Under the pieces are notes generated by a model. That model was not told the origin of the DNA. It did no database searches and worked only from the letters and a program-made list of their open reading frames with translations. A DNA stretch of 64,000 bases, from positions 401,859,154 through 401,923,153 of the forward strand of contig JARDYH010000001.1 in assembly GCA_029215795.1 (NCBI GenBank), read 5' to 3'. How positions within the stretch are numbered: the stretch's first letter is position 1; each line of letters begins with the position of its first letter. Below, one piece after another: positions 9,955 to 20,309 of the stretch. The position numbers and the translations under genes are program-made. The stretch comes from Anniella stebbinsi (taxonomy: Eukaryota; Chordata; Lepidosauria; Squamata; Anniellidae).

Positions 9955-11172
9955 TGGGAAGGGCCATAGCTCAGTGGTAGAGTGCCTGGATTGCATGTGA
10001 AATGTCCCAAGTGTGCTCCCAGGCCTCTCCAGGTAAGATTAGGAAAGGATCATGTCTGAAACTAGGGATGTGCACTGGATCGGGTCCGATCCATGATCCA
10101 GATCCGATCCAGGGGAAATCAGATACAATTATCCAATTTCCGATCTCACCACTGGATTGTTCGATCCAATCCGATCTGATCCGGAAAGGTCCCGATCCAG
10201 ATCGGATGGATCGGACGATCGGGAGGCGCCCACTGGCGCCCACCGCCGCTTCCATTGGCGGGCACCAGCAGGCGCCCGCCGATGGAAGCGGACAACGGGG
10301 GCAGGGGGCTTACCTTCTGGGGATGTCCGCTGCCGTCTGCCGCTGGCGTGCTACTCAGGAGCAGGCCGTGAAGCCTGCTCACAGTAGCGGCGAGCAGAGG
10401 ACGGGAGCGGACGTCCTCCAAAGGTAGGCAGGGGGGAGGGGGGAGGGCCCCCCGCAGCCCGCTTACCTTCCATGGCCGTCTGCTCCTGTCCACCGCTGGC
10501 CGCTACTGTGAGCAGGCTTCACGGCCTGCCCCTAGGTAGCGCGCCAGGTGATGACATCACCTGGCAAGCTACCTAGGGGCAAGCCGCGAAGCCTGCTTGC
10601 AGTAGGGGCCAGTGGCGGATGGGAGCAGACAGCCACAGAAGGTAAGCAGGGGGAGGAGGAGGGGGCTTCCCCTCCCAGGCCGTCTGCTTCCATCCGTTGG
10701 TGCCCGCGGGTGCCAGAGGATGGAAGCGGATGGCCCCGGGGGGGAGTAAGGAGCGCGGGGGAGGGTGCTTACCTGCTGGGGCCGTCCACGTGGACGGCCC
10801 GGGGGGGAGAAGGGAGTTAGGCCCCCCTCACTCACCCGCCGACATTTTTTCCTCATAGACTTGCATTGGGGGAATGCTTTCTTTCCCCCAGTGCAAGTCT
10901 ACGGGGAAAACAAAAATGGCGGCTGATCCAAAAATCGGATGTCTGATTTTTGGATCGGGATCGGACCCGATCCGGTCTGGGGGGCCTCCGATTTTGTCTG
11001 TTCCAATCCGGGACAAAATTGGAGGTCCCGATCCGGGTCTCGATCCAATCCGGGGGGTCCATGCACACCCCTACCTGAAACCCTGGAGAGCCTTTGCTGC
11101 CAGCCAGTGTTGACAGTACTTGTCTAGATGGACCGAGGGTCTGACGCAGCTTCCTGCGTACCTTTCAACATC
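9955..11172 (+). mobile_element. Sauria-type SINE, split by a hAT-like element
   Basis: The tRNA-like head is GGGCCATAGCTCAGTGGTAG at 9961. The body resumes after the insertion as CCTGAAACCCTGGAGAGCC and continues through GTTGACAGTACTTGTCTAG and GGTCTGACGCAGCTTCC. The two halves join exactly at the hAT-like target duplication, so the SINE was there first. The B-box region is degraded, so it is not transcriptionally active. Confidence 0.85.
10063..11073 (-). mobile_element. GC-rich hAT-like non-autonomous element, copy 1 (reverse)
   Basis: Ends are TAGGGATGTGCACTGG and, inverted, TCCATGCACACCCCTA. Flanks are TCTGAAAC (10055-10062) and CCTGAAAC (11074-11081), a 7-of-8 target duplication. The TAGGG terminus and 8-bp duplication fit the hAT superfamily (5'-YARNG ends). 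The outer 120 bases are rich in GATCGG/CCGATC words and the core is GC- and CpG-rich with large palindromes. There is no transposase. It is the most diverged of the three copies and lies in the opposite orientation to copies 2 and 3. Confidence 0.85.
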
Positions 11173-11174
11173 TA

Positions 11175-11290
11175 AGAAGAGCCTTGCTGGAGCAGACCGA
11201 TCTCACTGAGCATCCTTTTCCAACCAGATGCGCCAAGAAGCAGTCTAGGAAGGCAATAGCTGTTGCTGATCATTCTTAGTGCCCCTGTGC
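11175..11290 (+). mobile_element. Repeat fragment (GCAGACCGATCTCACTGAGC type)
   Basis: GAGCCTTGCTGGAGCAGACC and CAACCAGATGCGCCAAGAAG match parts of the repeat at 21120-21550, which begins AACATAAGAGAAGTCC. It is probably a fragment of an old interspersed repeat of unknown class. Confidence 0.45.
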
Positions 11291-11647
11291 CTTTCTGAAT
11301 ACATAAGCTCCACCAGCGAGCTTTACTTCCATCCGTTGATAGTAATTGAGCTGGTACTTGAGATAGCACTTACTTTGATCATGCTTGACAATGTACGTCG
11401 CAGGGCTGTACCGTATCTGCCCCTGCCTCCGAATCTTCCTGGTGTCAGCAATGTCCATTTCTTCAGTCGTTAGTTTTGAGAGGGTTGTACTGTGTCTGTC
11501 CCTGCACCAATTAATTCCACTCCAGTGCTATTTTATTTATTATTTCATTTAATACATTGACATACTGCAGAAATAGCCTGAGCTCTTTGAACAGTTCACA
11601 AAAGTTTTTTAAAAAGCCCATTACAATATGATAAATTATAACACGTG
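11291..11647. other. Intron, no recognisable feature
   Basis: Nothing could be supported. Confidence 0.4.
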
Positions 11648-11879
11648 TATTTATTTATTTAGTATATTAATATCCCAGCTTTTTTCCTGCAAGAAAGCCA
11701 AGGCAGCCGACATTATCTTCCTACTCCTCTCCATTTTGTCATCACAACAACCCTGTGAGGTAGGTTAGGGTGAGAGTCAGGGATTGGCCCCAAAGTCACC
11801 CAGTGAGCTTCATGGCCAAGTGGGGACTAGAACCCAGATCTCCTGAGTCCCAGTCTGACATTCTAACCGCTAGACCACA
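11648..11879 (-). mobile_element. tRNA-derived SINE (GGTTCTAGTCC B box), reverse
   Basis: The reverse strand shows the head GTCTAGCGGTTAGAATGTC and the B-box-like GGTTCTAGTCCCCACTTGG. The body follows with CAACCTACCTCACAGGGTTG and a tail near TATTAATATACTAAATAAA. It is nearly full length. Related copies lie at 18675, 21203, 28292, 49005, 52750 and 56440. Confidence 0.8.
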
Positions 11880-11880
11880 T

Positions 11881-11941
11881 TTGTTTTACAAGTTATGTCC
11901 CTCCCTTGGTTGTATCTGAGTGGACATAACTTGTAAAACAA
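11881..11941. repeat. Perfect 20-bp inverted repeat
   Basis: TTGTTTTACAAGTTATGTCC (11881-11900) is exactly inverted at 11922-11941 around a 21-base loop. It may be a tiny palindromic transposon remnant. It is flanked by the SINE and shows no clear target duplication. Confidence 0.85.
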
Positions 11942-12034
11942 GTGTATTTCTTCCTGAAACTATCTGGGGTCCAATTCTCTTCATAGGTTATCTATGCCCC
12001 CCTCCCTTGGGAGCCTAACACACTATTCTTCCTA

Positions 12035-12212
12035 TGACCCCATTCAGAAGACACCTTAAACTATGACTTTAACTATTGGGAATAAAGCAAAAAGCCTTAT
12101 TCACCATGATTAAAGCCATGGTTTAAGGTATCTTCTGAACAGGGCCTGGCTTTCTGTCTTAACCACCATGGTTAAAACCATGGTTTAAGGTGTCTTCTGA
12201 ACGGGCCCTATG
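12035..12212. mobile_element. Palindromic element (CAGAAGACACCTTAAAC type)
   Basis: ACCCCATTCAGAAGACACC at the left is inverted as GGTGTCTTCTGAACGGGCCC at the right. A second inward copy of the right end (TTTAAGGTATCTTCTGAACA) lies near 12123, so the interior is partly duplicated. CCTATG occurs at both edges and may be part of the target duplication. The same left end recurs at 38578-38604. Confidence 0.7.
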
Positions 12213-12959
12213 TGAGTTAATTTGAGTTCTGATCCCCCCCATAGAAAACAGCCAATAAATCATATCAACAGCAATGATGACTTTTGTTATCACATTGGCT
12301 TTCATAGTCCTCAATCCCACTTTGCAAGGAATTTCACTATCTTGATGCCGTCTGTGCTCACATGCCTGCAGCCAACACCCCCTCCAAGTACCATGCCGGT
12401 TTGTCTACTTTCATGCGATTCATAATTGCCCAAGATCTGAAAGCTTCCTGTGGCAGTAGAAACATAATTTTGGATGAATTAGCTTTGGCCTTGGCGCACA
12501 GTGGCTGCCCTGTGACTTTTAATAAAGCCCTGGTTTTGGTTATCTCATTATAACCAGAGGTATTTCTTAAGTACTTGAAAGGTCAGGCTGCTTAAAAATT
12601 TCAAAATATCATTCAAGCCTACAGGGAGAGAGAGAAATCCCTGTTAATTGTTTGGGAACAGTGAGCTGGAAAATGCTAAAACCTTGGTGTAACAATTCCA
12701 TTATAAGATTAATATGCCACAGCAATGCCTGAGGGGAACGTCCAGTGGGAAGCTGAAGCCATTGCTGGCAATTATATTCAGGCAATTTAACATTTATTAA
12801 TGACCCTTCAGGAACTTTGTTGCTTACATACTGCTATGTCTGGAGCAGTAAAGACAGTTTTGGCTGCTCCGTCATAAAATTGTTCCGCAAAGGTGGACCG
12901 CAAAAGATGCAGCCAACTGTATTTGAGAGCTGTCATTCAAAATCACTAAATGAATAATG
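12213..12959. other. Intron, repeat-poor stretch
   Basis: No repeats were recognised over about 750 bases, which is unusual in this repeat-dense window. It is a candidate for single-copy or conserved intronic sequence, but conservation cannot be judged from one genome. Confidence 0.4.
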
Positions 12960-13425
12960 ATTGATTGATAATATTGGTATCCCACCTTCTGGTCTAAAGA
13001 CCCTCAAGGCAGCTCACAACGTAAGATGGTGATGATAATAATTTTTGAAATCATGTTTATATAACATCTTCTTTTCTTCTCGGTGGCGGCTGCTTCAAGG
13101 CTGTGGAACTCTATTCCTAGGGAGGCCAGGCTGCCTCCCTCTGTGCTATGCTTCCGGAGGCAGACAAAAACTTTTTTATTCTGGCAGGCTTTTGGAAATA
13201 CTCTGGACCTGTGTTGATGTATATTTTAAAAAATCTGTTACTGTTTTAAAATTTTAAAATGTTTTTAATTTTACTGTAGATTTAATTTTATTTTAACGTT
13301 TGTAAACTTATATTTATATGTTTTCATTGTACATGTTTCAACCTTGTAAACCACCTTGAGTCCCACCCCTGGGAAAAAGGCGGGATATAAATAAATAAAT
13401 ATAATAAGAATAAGAATAATACATT
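12960..13425 (+). mobile_element. LINE 3' region (L2-type tail) with short upstream fragment
   Basis: The C-terminal coding remnant near 13080-13200 reads, with a frameshift, like the usual 'WNSLPREARLPP...CFRRQTKTFLFWQAF' end of reptile LINEs. The 3' untranslated end TTGTAAACCACCTTGAGTCC and (AAATA)n follow at about 13345-13410. At 12960-13020 a reverse fragment (GGTATCCCACCTTCTGG) of a similar tail abuts it. Confidence 0.65.
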
Positions 13426-13805
13426 AAAAAGTTTAAAAGGCAATATAAAAACCAGTTACATTAAAAAAACAGGGAAAGCCTGTGTAAAACAGTATGTCTG
13501 CAAGAGGCATTTAAAAGATGTTATGTTTTACGTCTCCCGAACTGCACGAGGGAGGGTGTTCCAGAGGGTGGGTGCCGCTACAGAGAAGGCCCTGCCGCCG
13601 AGGTTCTTCATGGCGTCATTCTGTTTGTCTCAGAATGGCCACTGGGGCCTCCTCTGAGGATCGTAGTTGTCGTCCAGGTATATATAAGGGAAGGCGGTCT
13701 GCTAGGTATGCTGGTCCCAAGTTGTTTAGGATAGCAGCATAATCTTGTACATGGCTCGGCAGCTAACAGGCAGACAGTGCAGTTCTTTTAATACAGGTTT
13801 TTAAT
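13426..13805 (-). mobile_element. LINE 3' region, reverse
   Basis: GCACGAGGGAGGGTGTTCC with AGAGGGTGGGTGCCGCTAC is the antisense of the conserved LINE C-terminal block that reads LWNSLP-like. It lies head-to-head with the preceding forward copy. Confidence 0.6.
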
Positions 13806-13939
13806 GATATTCCCACACCCACTTTTAGCTTCTCCGCTTTCAGGTTTTATCTAAATTAGACTGTAAGCCTCTTGAGGCAGAACCCATCTTTTTATATAAT
13901 TTGCATATTGCCTCTTTTTTTGAAGATGCTTCATTCATT

Positions 13940-13978
13940 GTTGTTGTTGTTGTAGTAGTAGTAGTAGTAGTTGTTGTT
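13940..13978. repeat. (TTG)n/(TAG)n microsatellite
   Basis: Compound trinucleotide tract of TTG units followed by TAG units. Confidence 0.85.
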
Positions 13979-14114
13979 CCATTCTAATAACAACAACAAT
14001 CCCAAGTACTCAAGTGCATTAATATTGGCATGTCCCAGCCGATACAATTCAATTGTATGAATCCTTCCAGAATATTTATTTGGAGCCAAGCAATACCAAA
14101 CGCATGTTTGATGA

Positions 14115-14221
14115 TCTTCTTCTTCTTCTTCTTCTTCTTCTTCTTCTTCTTCTTCTTCTTCTTCTTCTTCTCCTCCTCCTCCTCCTCCTCCTCCTCCTCC
14201 TCCTCCTCCTCCTCCTCCTCC
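14115..14221. repeat. Compound (TTC)n(TCC)n microsatellite
   Basis: About 56 bases of TTC followed by about 51 bases of TCC, nearly pure. It is a long polypyrimidine/polypurine tract that could form triplex DNA and is probably polymorphic. Confidence 0.95.
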
Positions 14222-15125
14222 TGTTAAAAAGCATTAATTACGTCAATTAAAGGCCAGACTCCTGCATTATCTAGGAAACAATATATTTTTTAAAAACAAC
14301 CATCTCGCTGGGAAGACGTTCACAAAATGTAGCCTTGTGCATATCTTTTACGGCTGATGGCTTCAAAGAGATGTTATGGATTCCCAGAGATTTTAGCATA
14401 TTATCTCCTCTTTTTTATGTTAATGACAGAGATTGCCCTGCTGCTCCGTTTGATAGTTTTATTACCCGTTTCATCTGAAGAGAGACTCATAAAGCTCTTT
14501 GACTTTGTGAACATAAATATTCTTCTTGAATCATTGCTTGGAATGTGCCTCCTTGCGTCCTCCTACGAGCTCAAACGTGATGTTCCTTTGTTCTTCCTCC
14601 TTTCCTCCTCCTGTTTTTCTGTGATGTGGCATAATGCCATTGTGGAACTGTGCTCCCAAAGATTGTACAGGGAGCAGAAAACTCTCGTAAGCTGCCGATC
14701 CTTCAGAGAAGATTAAAAACTTCCATGGAAGGTAAATTGAGGCCACCTTGACACCACCTTAGCAGGATTTACATACAATTCCCATTTGTCAGGTGTCTCT
14801 TCTCCTTGCCTGCTCTCCTAGCATTCGTTAGACAAGGGCTGAAGTGCCAAATTCCAGATTTAGGCTTAAAGTTTGAGCTTTATACCATCTAAAAGCTTCA
14901 CGCCAGGTGGTAGAGGCAGAAATGGAAAGGAGCAAGTCCCAAACGTTGAATCCTGAACTTTTGAAGAATGAATTTCATGATGGAGTAGTCTACAACCCTC
15001 ATGAAAGACAACGACAATGGCAACATCAGAATCATTTCCCTCATGAGGTTACTATGACTTTTTGACTCTCCTTAGCTCTTCTTTTTTCCCATGGAGAATT
15101 ACTGCTTTTACTATGCGTAGCTGGG
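14222..15125. other. Intron, no recognisable repeat or exon
   Basis: It holds a 119-codon hydrophobic open frame (14357-14716) with no recognisable domain or splice context, which I treat as chance. No repeats were recognised. Confidence 0.45.
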
Positions 15126-15300
15126 TAGGGCTGGCGTTCAGGGGCTGCCCTACCATTAGGTAGAGTGAGGCAGTTGCCTCAGGTGGCAGATGCTGGGAGA
15201 TGGCAGCAAGGTGTTGGAAGGAAGAGTGGGTGTGCCATGCAAACTGCCCTGTGACCCATAAGCAGCTGCTTTCAGGTGTGCTGGAGGATGCTATCTCCTC
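15126..15300 (+). mobile_element. Unclassified interspersed repeat (GCAGCAAGGTGTTGGA type), copy 1
   Basis: CTGCCCTACCATTAGGTAG, then GCAGTTGCCTCAGGTGGC and GATGCTGGGAGATGGCAGC. A second copy lies at 16093-16300 and a fragment near 17480. Class unknown. Confidence 0.55.
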
Positions 15301-15597
15301 CAGTTTTCCTTTTTTTTAAAACTAAAGCAAGGATGGGAACCCCTTGCCTATGGACCAAATCTGTGCTGTAGAGGTCTGCCATTTGGCCTGTGGAACCTCT
15401 TTGGATTCTACCCTGGGGGAAATCACCCATGTTATTTCCTCCAGCTGCTACTGCGGGTTAGGAGAGCATCACTGCACACAACCTTTCTCCAGCTGGGGAA
15501 AGCCCCCATGCAACAAAGCTGGTCCCTAGATGAGACACCAGCTGGAGCTCTAGCCAATGCTTCAGCCTAGGACCAGATGATGTCAGGGGCATGGTCA

Positions 15598-15662
15598 CAC
15601 CCCAGGAAATCCCAGGGATTGAATCCTGGACCCTAAGCTCTACCACCGAGCTATAGCCCCTC
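15598..15662 (-). mobile_element. Sauria-type SINE head fragment
   Basis: Reverse tRNA-like head: CCAGGGATTGAATCCTGG is the B box and CTACCACCGAGCTATAGCC the A box. The body is not present next to it. Confidence 0.75.
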
Positions 15663-15834
15663 CCCAAAAGAATGAATCCATGAGAGAGGGAAGCAGTAAA
15701 ACTGGATTTCCATACCTTTCTCAGCGTATCGCAGATGAAAATAGGGACATGTATGCAGCAGCAGCTCAATTCTCATTCCAAAGATCAGTGCCTTACCCCC
15801 TTTCAAATATGCATTGCTAAGGCTCTGCCCTACC

Positions 15835-16015
15835 GATATTGTTTATTTACTTAAAGCATTTCTAAATTAAAGGTTACCAAAAAAAAAAAAAACACCTTCT
15901 CAAGGCAGTTTGCAAAATAAAAACGTGAAACCGTTCAAGTGCAATTAATTAAAATAGCAACAACAGAATACCATTCCAATACAAATAAAAAGTAAACATA
16001 AAAATAATCAGAAGC
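15835..16015 (-). mobile_element. LINE 3' tail fragment, reverse
   Basis: TGTTTATTTACTTAAAGC with CTTCTCAAGGCAGTTTGC is the antisense of an L2-like 3' untranslated end, followed by A-rich sequence. Confidence 0.5.
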
Positions 16016-16092
16016 AGTTCAAGCCATAAAATGTGATAATTTACTGTTTTAAAATTTGTGAGTGGCTTTCAACACAAACACACATACAGACA

Positions 16093-16300
16093 AGGCCAGC
16101 CCTACTATTGGGCAGAGTGTAGCCATTGCCTTGGGCCAAACAACAGATGCTGGGAGACGGCAGCAAGGTGTTGGAGGAGAGACCTGTGTGCCAGGTGATC
16201 TGATCAGTGCCTCCTTCAGGGGCAGTAGGAGACACTGTCCCACCATCAGGGTTGAAGACAGTCCTGCCTGCCTGCCCGCCTGCCCAGTCATGGAATAGGA
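16093..16300 (+). mobile_element. Unclassified interspersed repeat (GCAGCAAGGTGTTGGA type), copy 2
   Basis: AAGGCCAGCCCTACTATTGG, then GATGCTGGGAGACGGCAGC and AAGGTGTTGGAGGAGAG match copy 1 closely. Confidence 0.55.
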
Positions 16301-16345
16301 GGGGGTACCATCTTTGCCCAGGCAGCAAAATGTCTTGGGCCACTC

Positions 16346-16347
<2 letters not shown>

Positions 16348-16382
<35 letters not shown>
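16348..16382. repeat. (GT)n microsatellite
   Basis: Pure GT repeat of about 35 bases. Confidence 0.95.
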
Positions 16383-16387
<5 letters not shown>

Positions 16388-18670
16388 TAAGATTCAAAAA
16401 TACTTTAAGAAATAATGCACATATGCACTGCTTGCATATTAACAGTGCAGCCCTAACCCCCCCCCCCCCAGCTCTGTTGGTTGGCCAGGATTAAGGCAGG
16501 GCAGAGATGACTCCCTGGTAGCTAGGGGCTGGGGGGGGGAACATCTACCTTGCAGCCCCCAGTTATGCCCATGGAAAGCTTTGCATCCACATATCTAACA
16601 CCGGTGACTGACCTCAAACTGCAGTGTTCCAGAGGTGGGATATGACGGAGTTAGCTTTGGATCAAAAGTGCCTCCATTTCCCTGAGAGGCCTCTGGATTG
16701 GGCCCATCAGCTATGCCAGCTTGCAATATAGCTAAATTAGCATAACTAATTTTCCCCCATTGGTGTCAACGTGGGTGAAATCCCCCTCCTTACGATCGCT
16801 CTGTAAATAGCAATTTGAAGTATATCTGCTCTGAGAAGAAAGCTCTTTTTGTGCTCTGGTCTAAAGCATGCCTGGCACGTTTTATGTAAGCAAAAACGTT
16901 GTTGCTCTAATTCTGGGCAATGCAGGAGGAAAAAGCACGGCGTGTTTTTGCCCAGGAGACTCACTCACACAGAGGCGTTGTAATTGGATGGCACGTGCTC
17001 TAGCCTGGGCTGTTAATCAAAGCTAATTATTAAAGATACATTCCACACAGAGTTATTATCTTGAGGAATGTACACAGACGAAGTGGGTGGATCAGGGTCA
17101 GTGTTGGGTAGAACTGTTCCCTTCTCATAAACTGGGGGGGAGGGGGGAACATGATGTAAAGATAAGAAGTTGCAAATGTAACTTATAAAATTCATATCTG
17201 CCCTGTCAGTTGGGCGCTTAACCTTACGTCTGGGTGGAGCAGTGGAGACACCCAGTGGCTGCTTACTTGAAAGCAACATTCATTTTGTGGTAATGTTGCC
17301 CGTTTGAGGCGTCCATCCCTCGCATCCACACACCTTTCTTCTGTTAAATTTCTGTTCTGCCCACAGACTGTCTTGTCTTCTTTCATGACTTCAAGATGAC
17401 CCAAGACAGAAAATCAAAATGGCGCCCTCCATGCTGATAAACAAAAAACATTCACCATTTCCTGACCTTTAATGCCACTCCAAAATATGCCACCTGAGGC
17501 AACGGCTTCAGACTGCTTCATGGTGTGTGTGTGGGTGCCCACTTCCTAGGGCTGATTGAACATGCTCCCTTCCCCTAAATGTGCAGTTCCATTTGCTGAT
17601 GATGAATTGGAATGCAGTTTGGAGATTTTTGGAGGGACGGAAATTATTTGAGCTTTTGGAGTGAAGGTTTAGTGGATATTGGGGAGTGGGGGTGGCAGCA
17701 ACTTTTCCCCTTTAATCTTTGTGTGTGTTGATACTCTCCCCCACCCCAGCAAGTAGTATTGTTCCATCCCATTAGAGTCCCAGGACCCAACAGGAGTCTC
17801 TGGATGCTGCTGTGCGAAGTTAACTATGTTGAGTTAAATACATGGCATAGAAAAAACCATTGGGCTGCCAACCCTGGTGAGATGCTTTCAAAACATATTC
17901 ATAACTTTATGACATGCCGTGATCTGAAACAGGCACCAGTGTTTATAGATGTTTCATTTTATTGCGCCTTATAATGATAGTATCAGCATCTCTCCTGGGG
18001 TCTGTAAAATGTATTACCAGACTCCTCTACCATCTCCTCCACTTTTTAAAAAGAAAACAGGCCCATTGGCGACATCCCAGCTGTCAAAAATATTTGCGAA
18101 AGAATCAAGCATGTATACTCCCCCAAAGTCCATGCTTTTTCATCTTAAAGCTGTTCTTCTAGAGAGTGGCTTGGTTCATTTACTGTAACATCTGTAAAGA
18201 AATGCTATACATTTCTGTGTCGGCTACTCACAACCAAATTTATCTCATTACTTTCAATAGGGGGAGGATTACGAACACTGTTAATCATGGAGGATCATGC
18301 GGATTTCTTTTCCTGTGTGTACAGAGTGTCTGCAGATATTCCAAAATCTTGTGGGATTAGCAAGGATGTCTGCATACTTTGACTTCCCCAGATTCTAGAA
18401 CCCGAAATCTTTGAGGGTTCCAGGAGTGGGCAAACCCTAGGTATGTAGGCTCTCCCTTGTCCCCAGGCAGCTAATCTGTGTGGGGAGCTATGCATCAGAT
18501 AAGAAACCATAAGGAGGAGGAGCAGGAGCCTTGAAATTGGTCATCAACAGATCCTACCTAGGCAGCTGACTGAGCAGGCGCACAGGTCACCTGGTCAGTC
18601 TTTCCCACTATGATGAGTTAGATTGTATTTATATTTAAATTTTAGTAATTATTTCTAAATTTGCACCTAT
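16383..18670. other. Intron, mostly no recognisable feature
   Basis: C-runs at 16457-16469 and a fragment near 17455-17530 (GCCACCTGAGGCAACGGC) resembling the 15126 repeat are all I can see in 2.3 kb. No exon was found. Confidence 0.45.
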
Positions 18671-18674
18671 ACCT

Positions 18675-18850
18675 GTTTATTTATTATTACATTTCTATTC
18701 TGCCTTTTTCGTTTTGCACGGAACCCAAGGCGGCTTATGTGGTCCTCCTCCTGGGCACCAACTCAAAATGGCCATGGCAGACATGGCAAAGAACAAGTAA
18801 CCTGCCCAGAAGACTGAATGCAAGAGGAAGGTGGGGTCTGAGCCCCGACA
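18675..18850 (-). mobile_element. tRNA-derived SINE (GGTTCTAGTCC type), partial, reverse
   Basis: TTATTACATTTCTATTCTGC and GGAACCCAAGGCGGCTTATG are the antisense of the SINE body and tail. The tRNA-like head is lost or very degraded. Confidence 0.55.
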
Positions 18851-19261
18851 CACTGAATCACTCCTTTCATCTCACAGTTTTCAGGACCAGCTCCATGCAT
18901 GGACACCCCGAGAAGTCTATGCATGGGGTCAGCACCACCAGAAGCTTATTTCACTGTGATTCCGGTTACCAGTAAGAAAACGTGTTAATTGGGGAAAAGA
19001 GGGGAGTTTAAGACATCTCGGTAGGCACCACGAAAGATGTCCAGGGGCATATTGGTGTCCCCAGGTAACACATCGTCTACCTCCTCCTCTAACCACAATA
19101 CAACACTGCCTCCTGTAATTTAGCAGATTCATTTTTTGTCCAACCTTCTCTGCTTTTGCAATGTATAAGTGATCACCCTGCCCATAGAGATGATGCTTGG
19201 GCCCCGCTTGCTGAATACTTTTCTGAATGTTTGCATCATTGCTATTAACATTTGGTGTTAT
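18851..19261. other. Intron, no recognisable feature
   Basis: Nothing could be supported. Confidence 0.4.
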
Positions 19262-19269
19262 GTGCATAC

Positions 19270-20301
19270 TAGGGGTGTGCATGGACCCCCCGGATCGGAT
19301 CGAGACCCAGATCGGGACCTCCAATTTTGTCACGGATCGGATCGGACAAAATCGGAGGCCCCCCGGACCGGATCGAGTCCGATCCCGATCCAAAAATCGG
19401 AAATGTTTGGATCGGCCGCCATTTTTTCCCCATAGACTTGCATTGCAATGCAAGTCTATGAGGAAAAAATGGCGGCGGGTGGGTGAGGGGGGGCCTAACT
19501 CCCTCCCCCCGGGGCCGTCCGCTGTGGATGGCCCCGGCAGGTAAGCCCCCTCCCCCGCGCTCCCTACCCCCCCTGGGGCCGTCCGCTTCCATCCACGGGC
19601 GCCCACGGGCGCCCGCAGATAGAGGCGGACGGCTCCGGGGGGATAAGCCCCCTCCCCCCTGCCACTACTTACCTTTTAGGGACGCCCACTCCCGTCCGGC
19701 GCTGGCGGCTCCTGCCAGCGGGCTTTGCGGCCTGCTCTAGAGTAGCGCGCCGGGTGATTACCCGGCGTGTCACCCTGGAGTAGGCCGCGGAGCCCGCTGG
19801 TAGTAGCCGCCGGCGCCGGACGGGAGCGGACGTCCCTCAAAGGTAAGGGCCCCCCTCCTCCCCTCCGCGTGCCCCCTCCTCACCTTTCCGGGACGTTTGC
19901 TCCCGTCCGGCGTCGGCTACCGCCAGCGGGCTTTGCGGCCTGCTCTAGAGTAGCGCGCCCGGTGATCACCCGGCGCGCCACCCTGGAGTAGGCCGCGGAG
20001 CCCGCTGGTAGTAGCCGCCGGCGCCGGACGGGAGCGGACGTCCCTCAAAGGTAAGCGCCCCCCTCCTCCCCTCCGCGCCCCCCCCCCCGCTGTCCACTTT
20101 CATCGGCGGGCGCCCGCTGGCGCCTGCCAATGGAAGCGGTGGTGGGCGCCAGCAGGAGCCCGCCGATCCGCCGACCTTTTCGGATCGGTTCGGACTGGAT
20201 CGGCCGATCCAGCTGTCGGATCGGAAATCGGATAATTTATCCGATTTCCCACTGGACCGGACTCAGATCGTGGATCGGATCCGATCCAGTGCACATCCCT
20301 A
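19270..20301 (+). mobile_element. GC-rich hAT-like non-autonomous element, copy 2
   Basis: The 1032-bp element begins TAGGGGTGTGCATGGACC and ends CAGTGCACATCCCTA. Flanks are GTGCATAC at 19262-19269 and 20302-20309, a perfect 8-bp target duplication. Just inside the left end is a palindrome around 19425-19475 (CATAGACTTGCATTGCAATG). The core holds two tandem 208-bp modules (19736 and 19944 start at TCTAGAGTAG), each with nested inverted repeats and CpG-rich arms. There is no transposase. hAT assignment rests on TAGGG ends plus the 8-bp duplication. Confidence 0.9.
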
Positions 20302-20309
20302 GTGCATAC

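Noticed and set aside
9955..10020. tRNA gene
   Set aside because: The head resembles a tRNA, but the B box is degraded and the SINE body follows. Same reasoning for 62862-62935 and the SINE heads at 21203, 28292 and 56440.
10002..10820. Several overlapping open frames in both strands
   Set aside because: They lie in the GC-rich hAT-like element, where palindromic GC-rich sequence leaves most frames open. None resembles a transposase.
14030..14250. Open frames with phenylalanine, serine or leucine runs
   Set aside because: Produced by the (TTC)n(TCC)n microsatellite.
14357..14716. 119-codon hydrophobic open frame on +
   Set aside because: No recognisable domain, no splice or promoter context, ordinary AT-rich composition. 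Chance is the simplest reading.
18929..19606. 225-codon open frame on the - strand
   Set aside because: It runs from unique sequence into the GC-rich hAT-like element across its target duplication. High GC lowers stop frequency, and no domain is visible.
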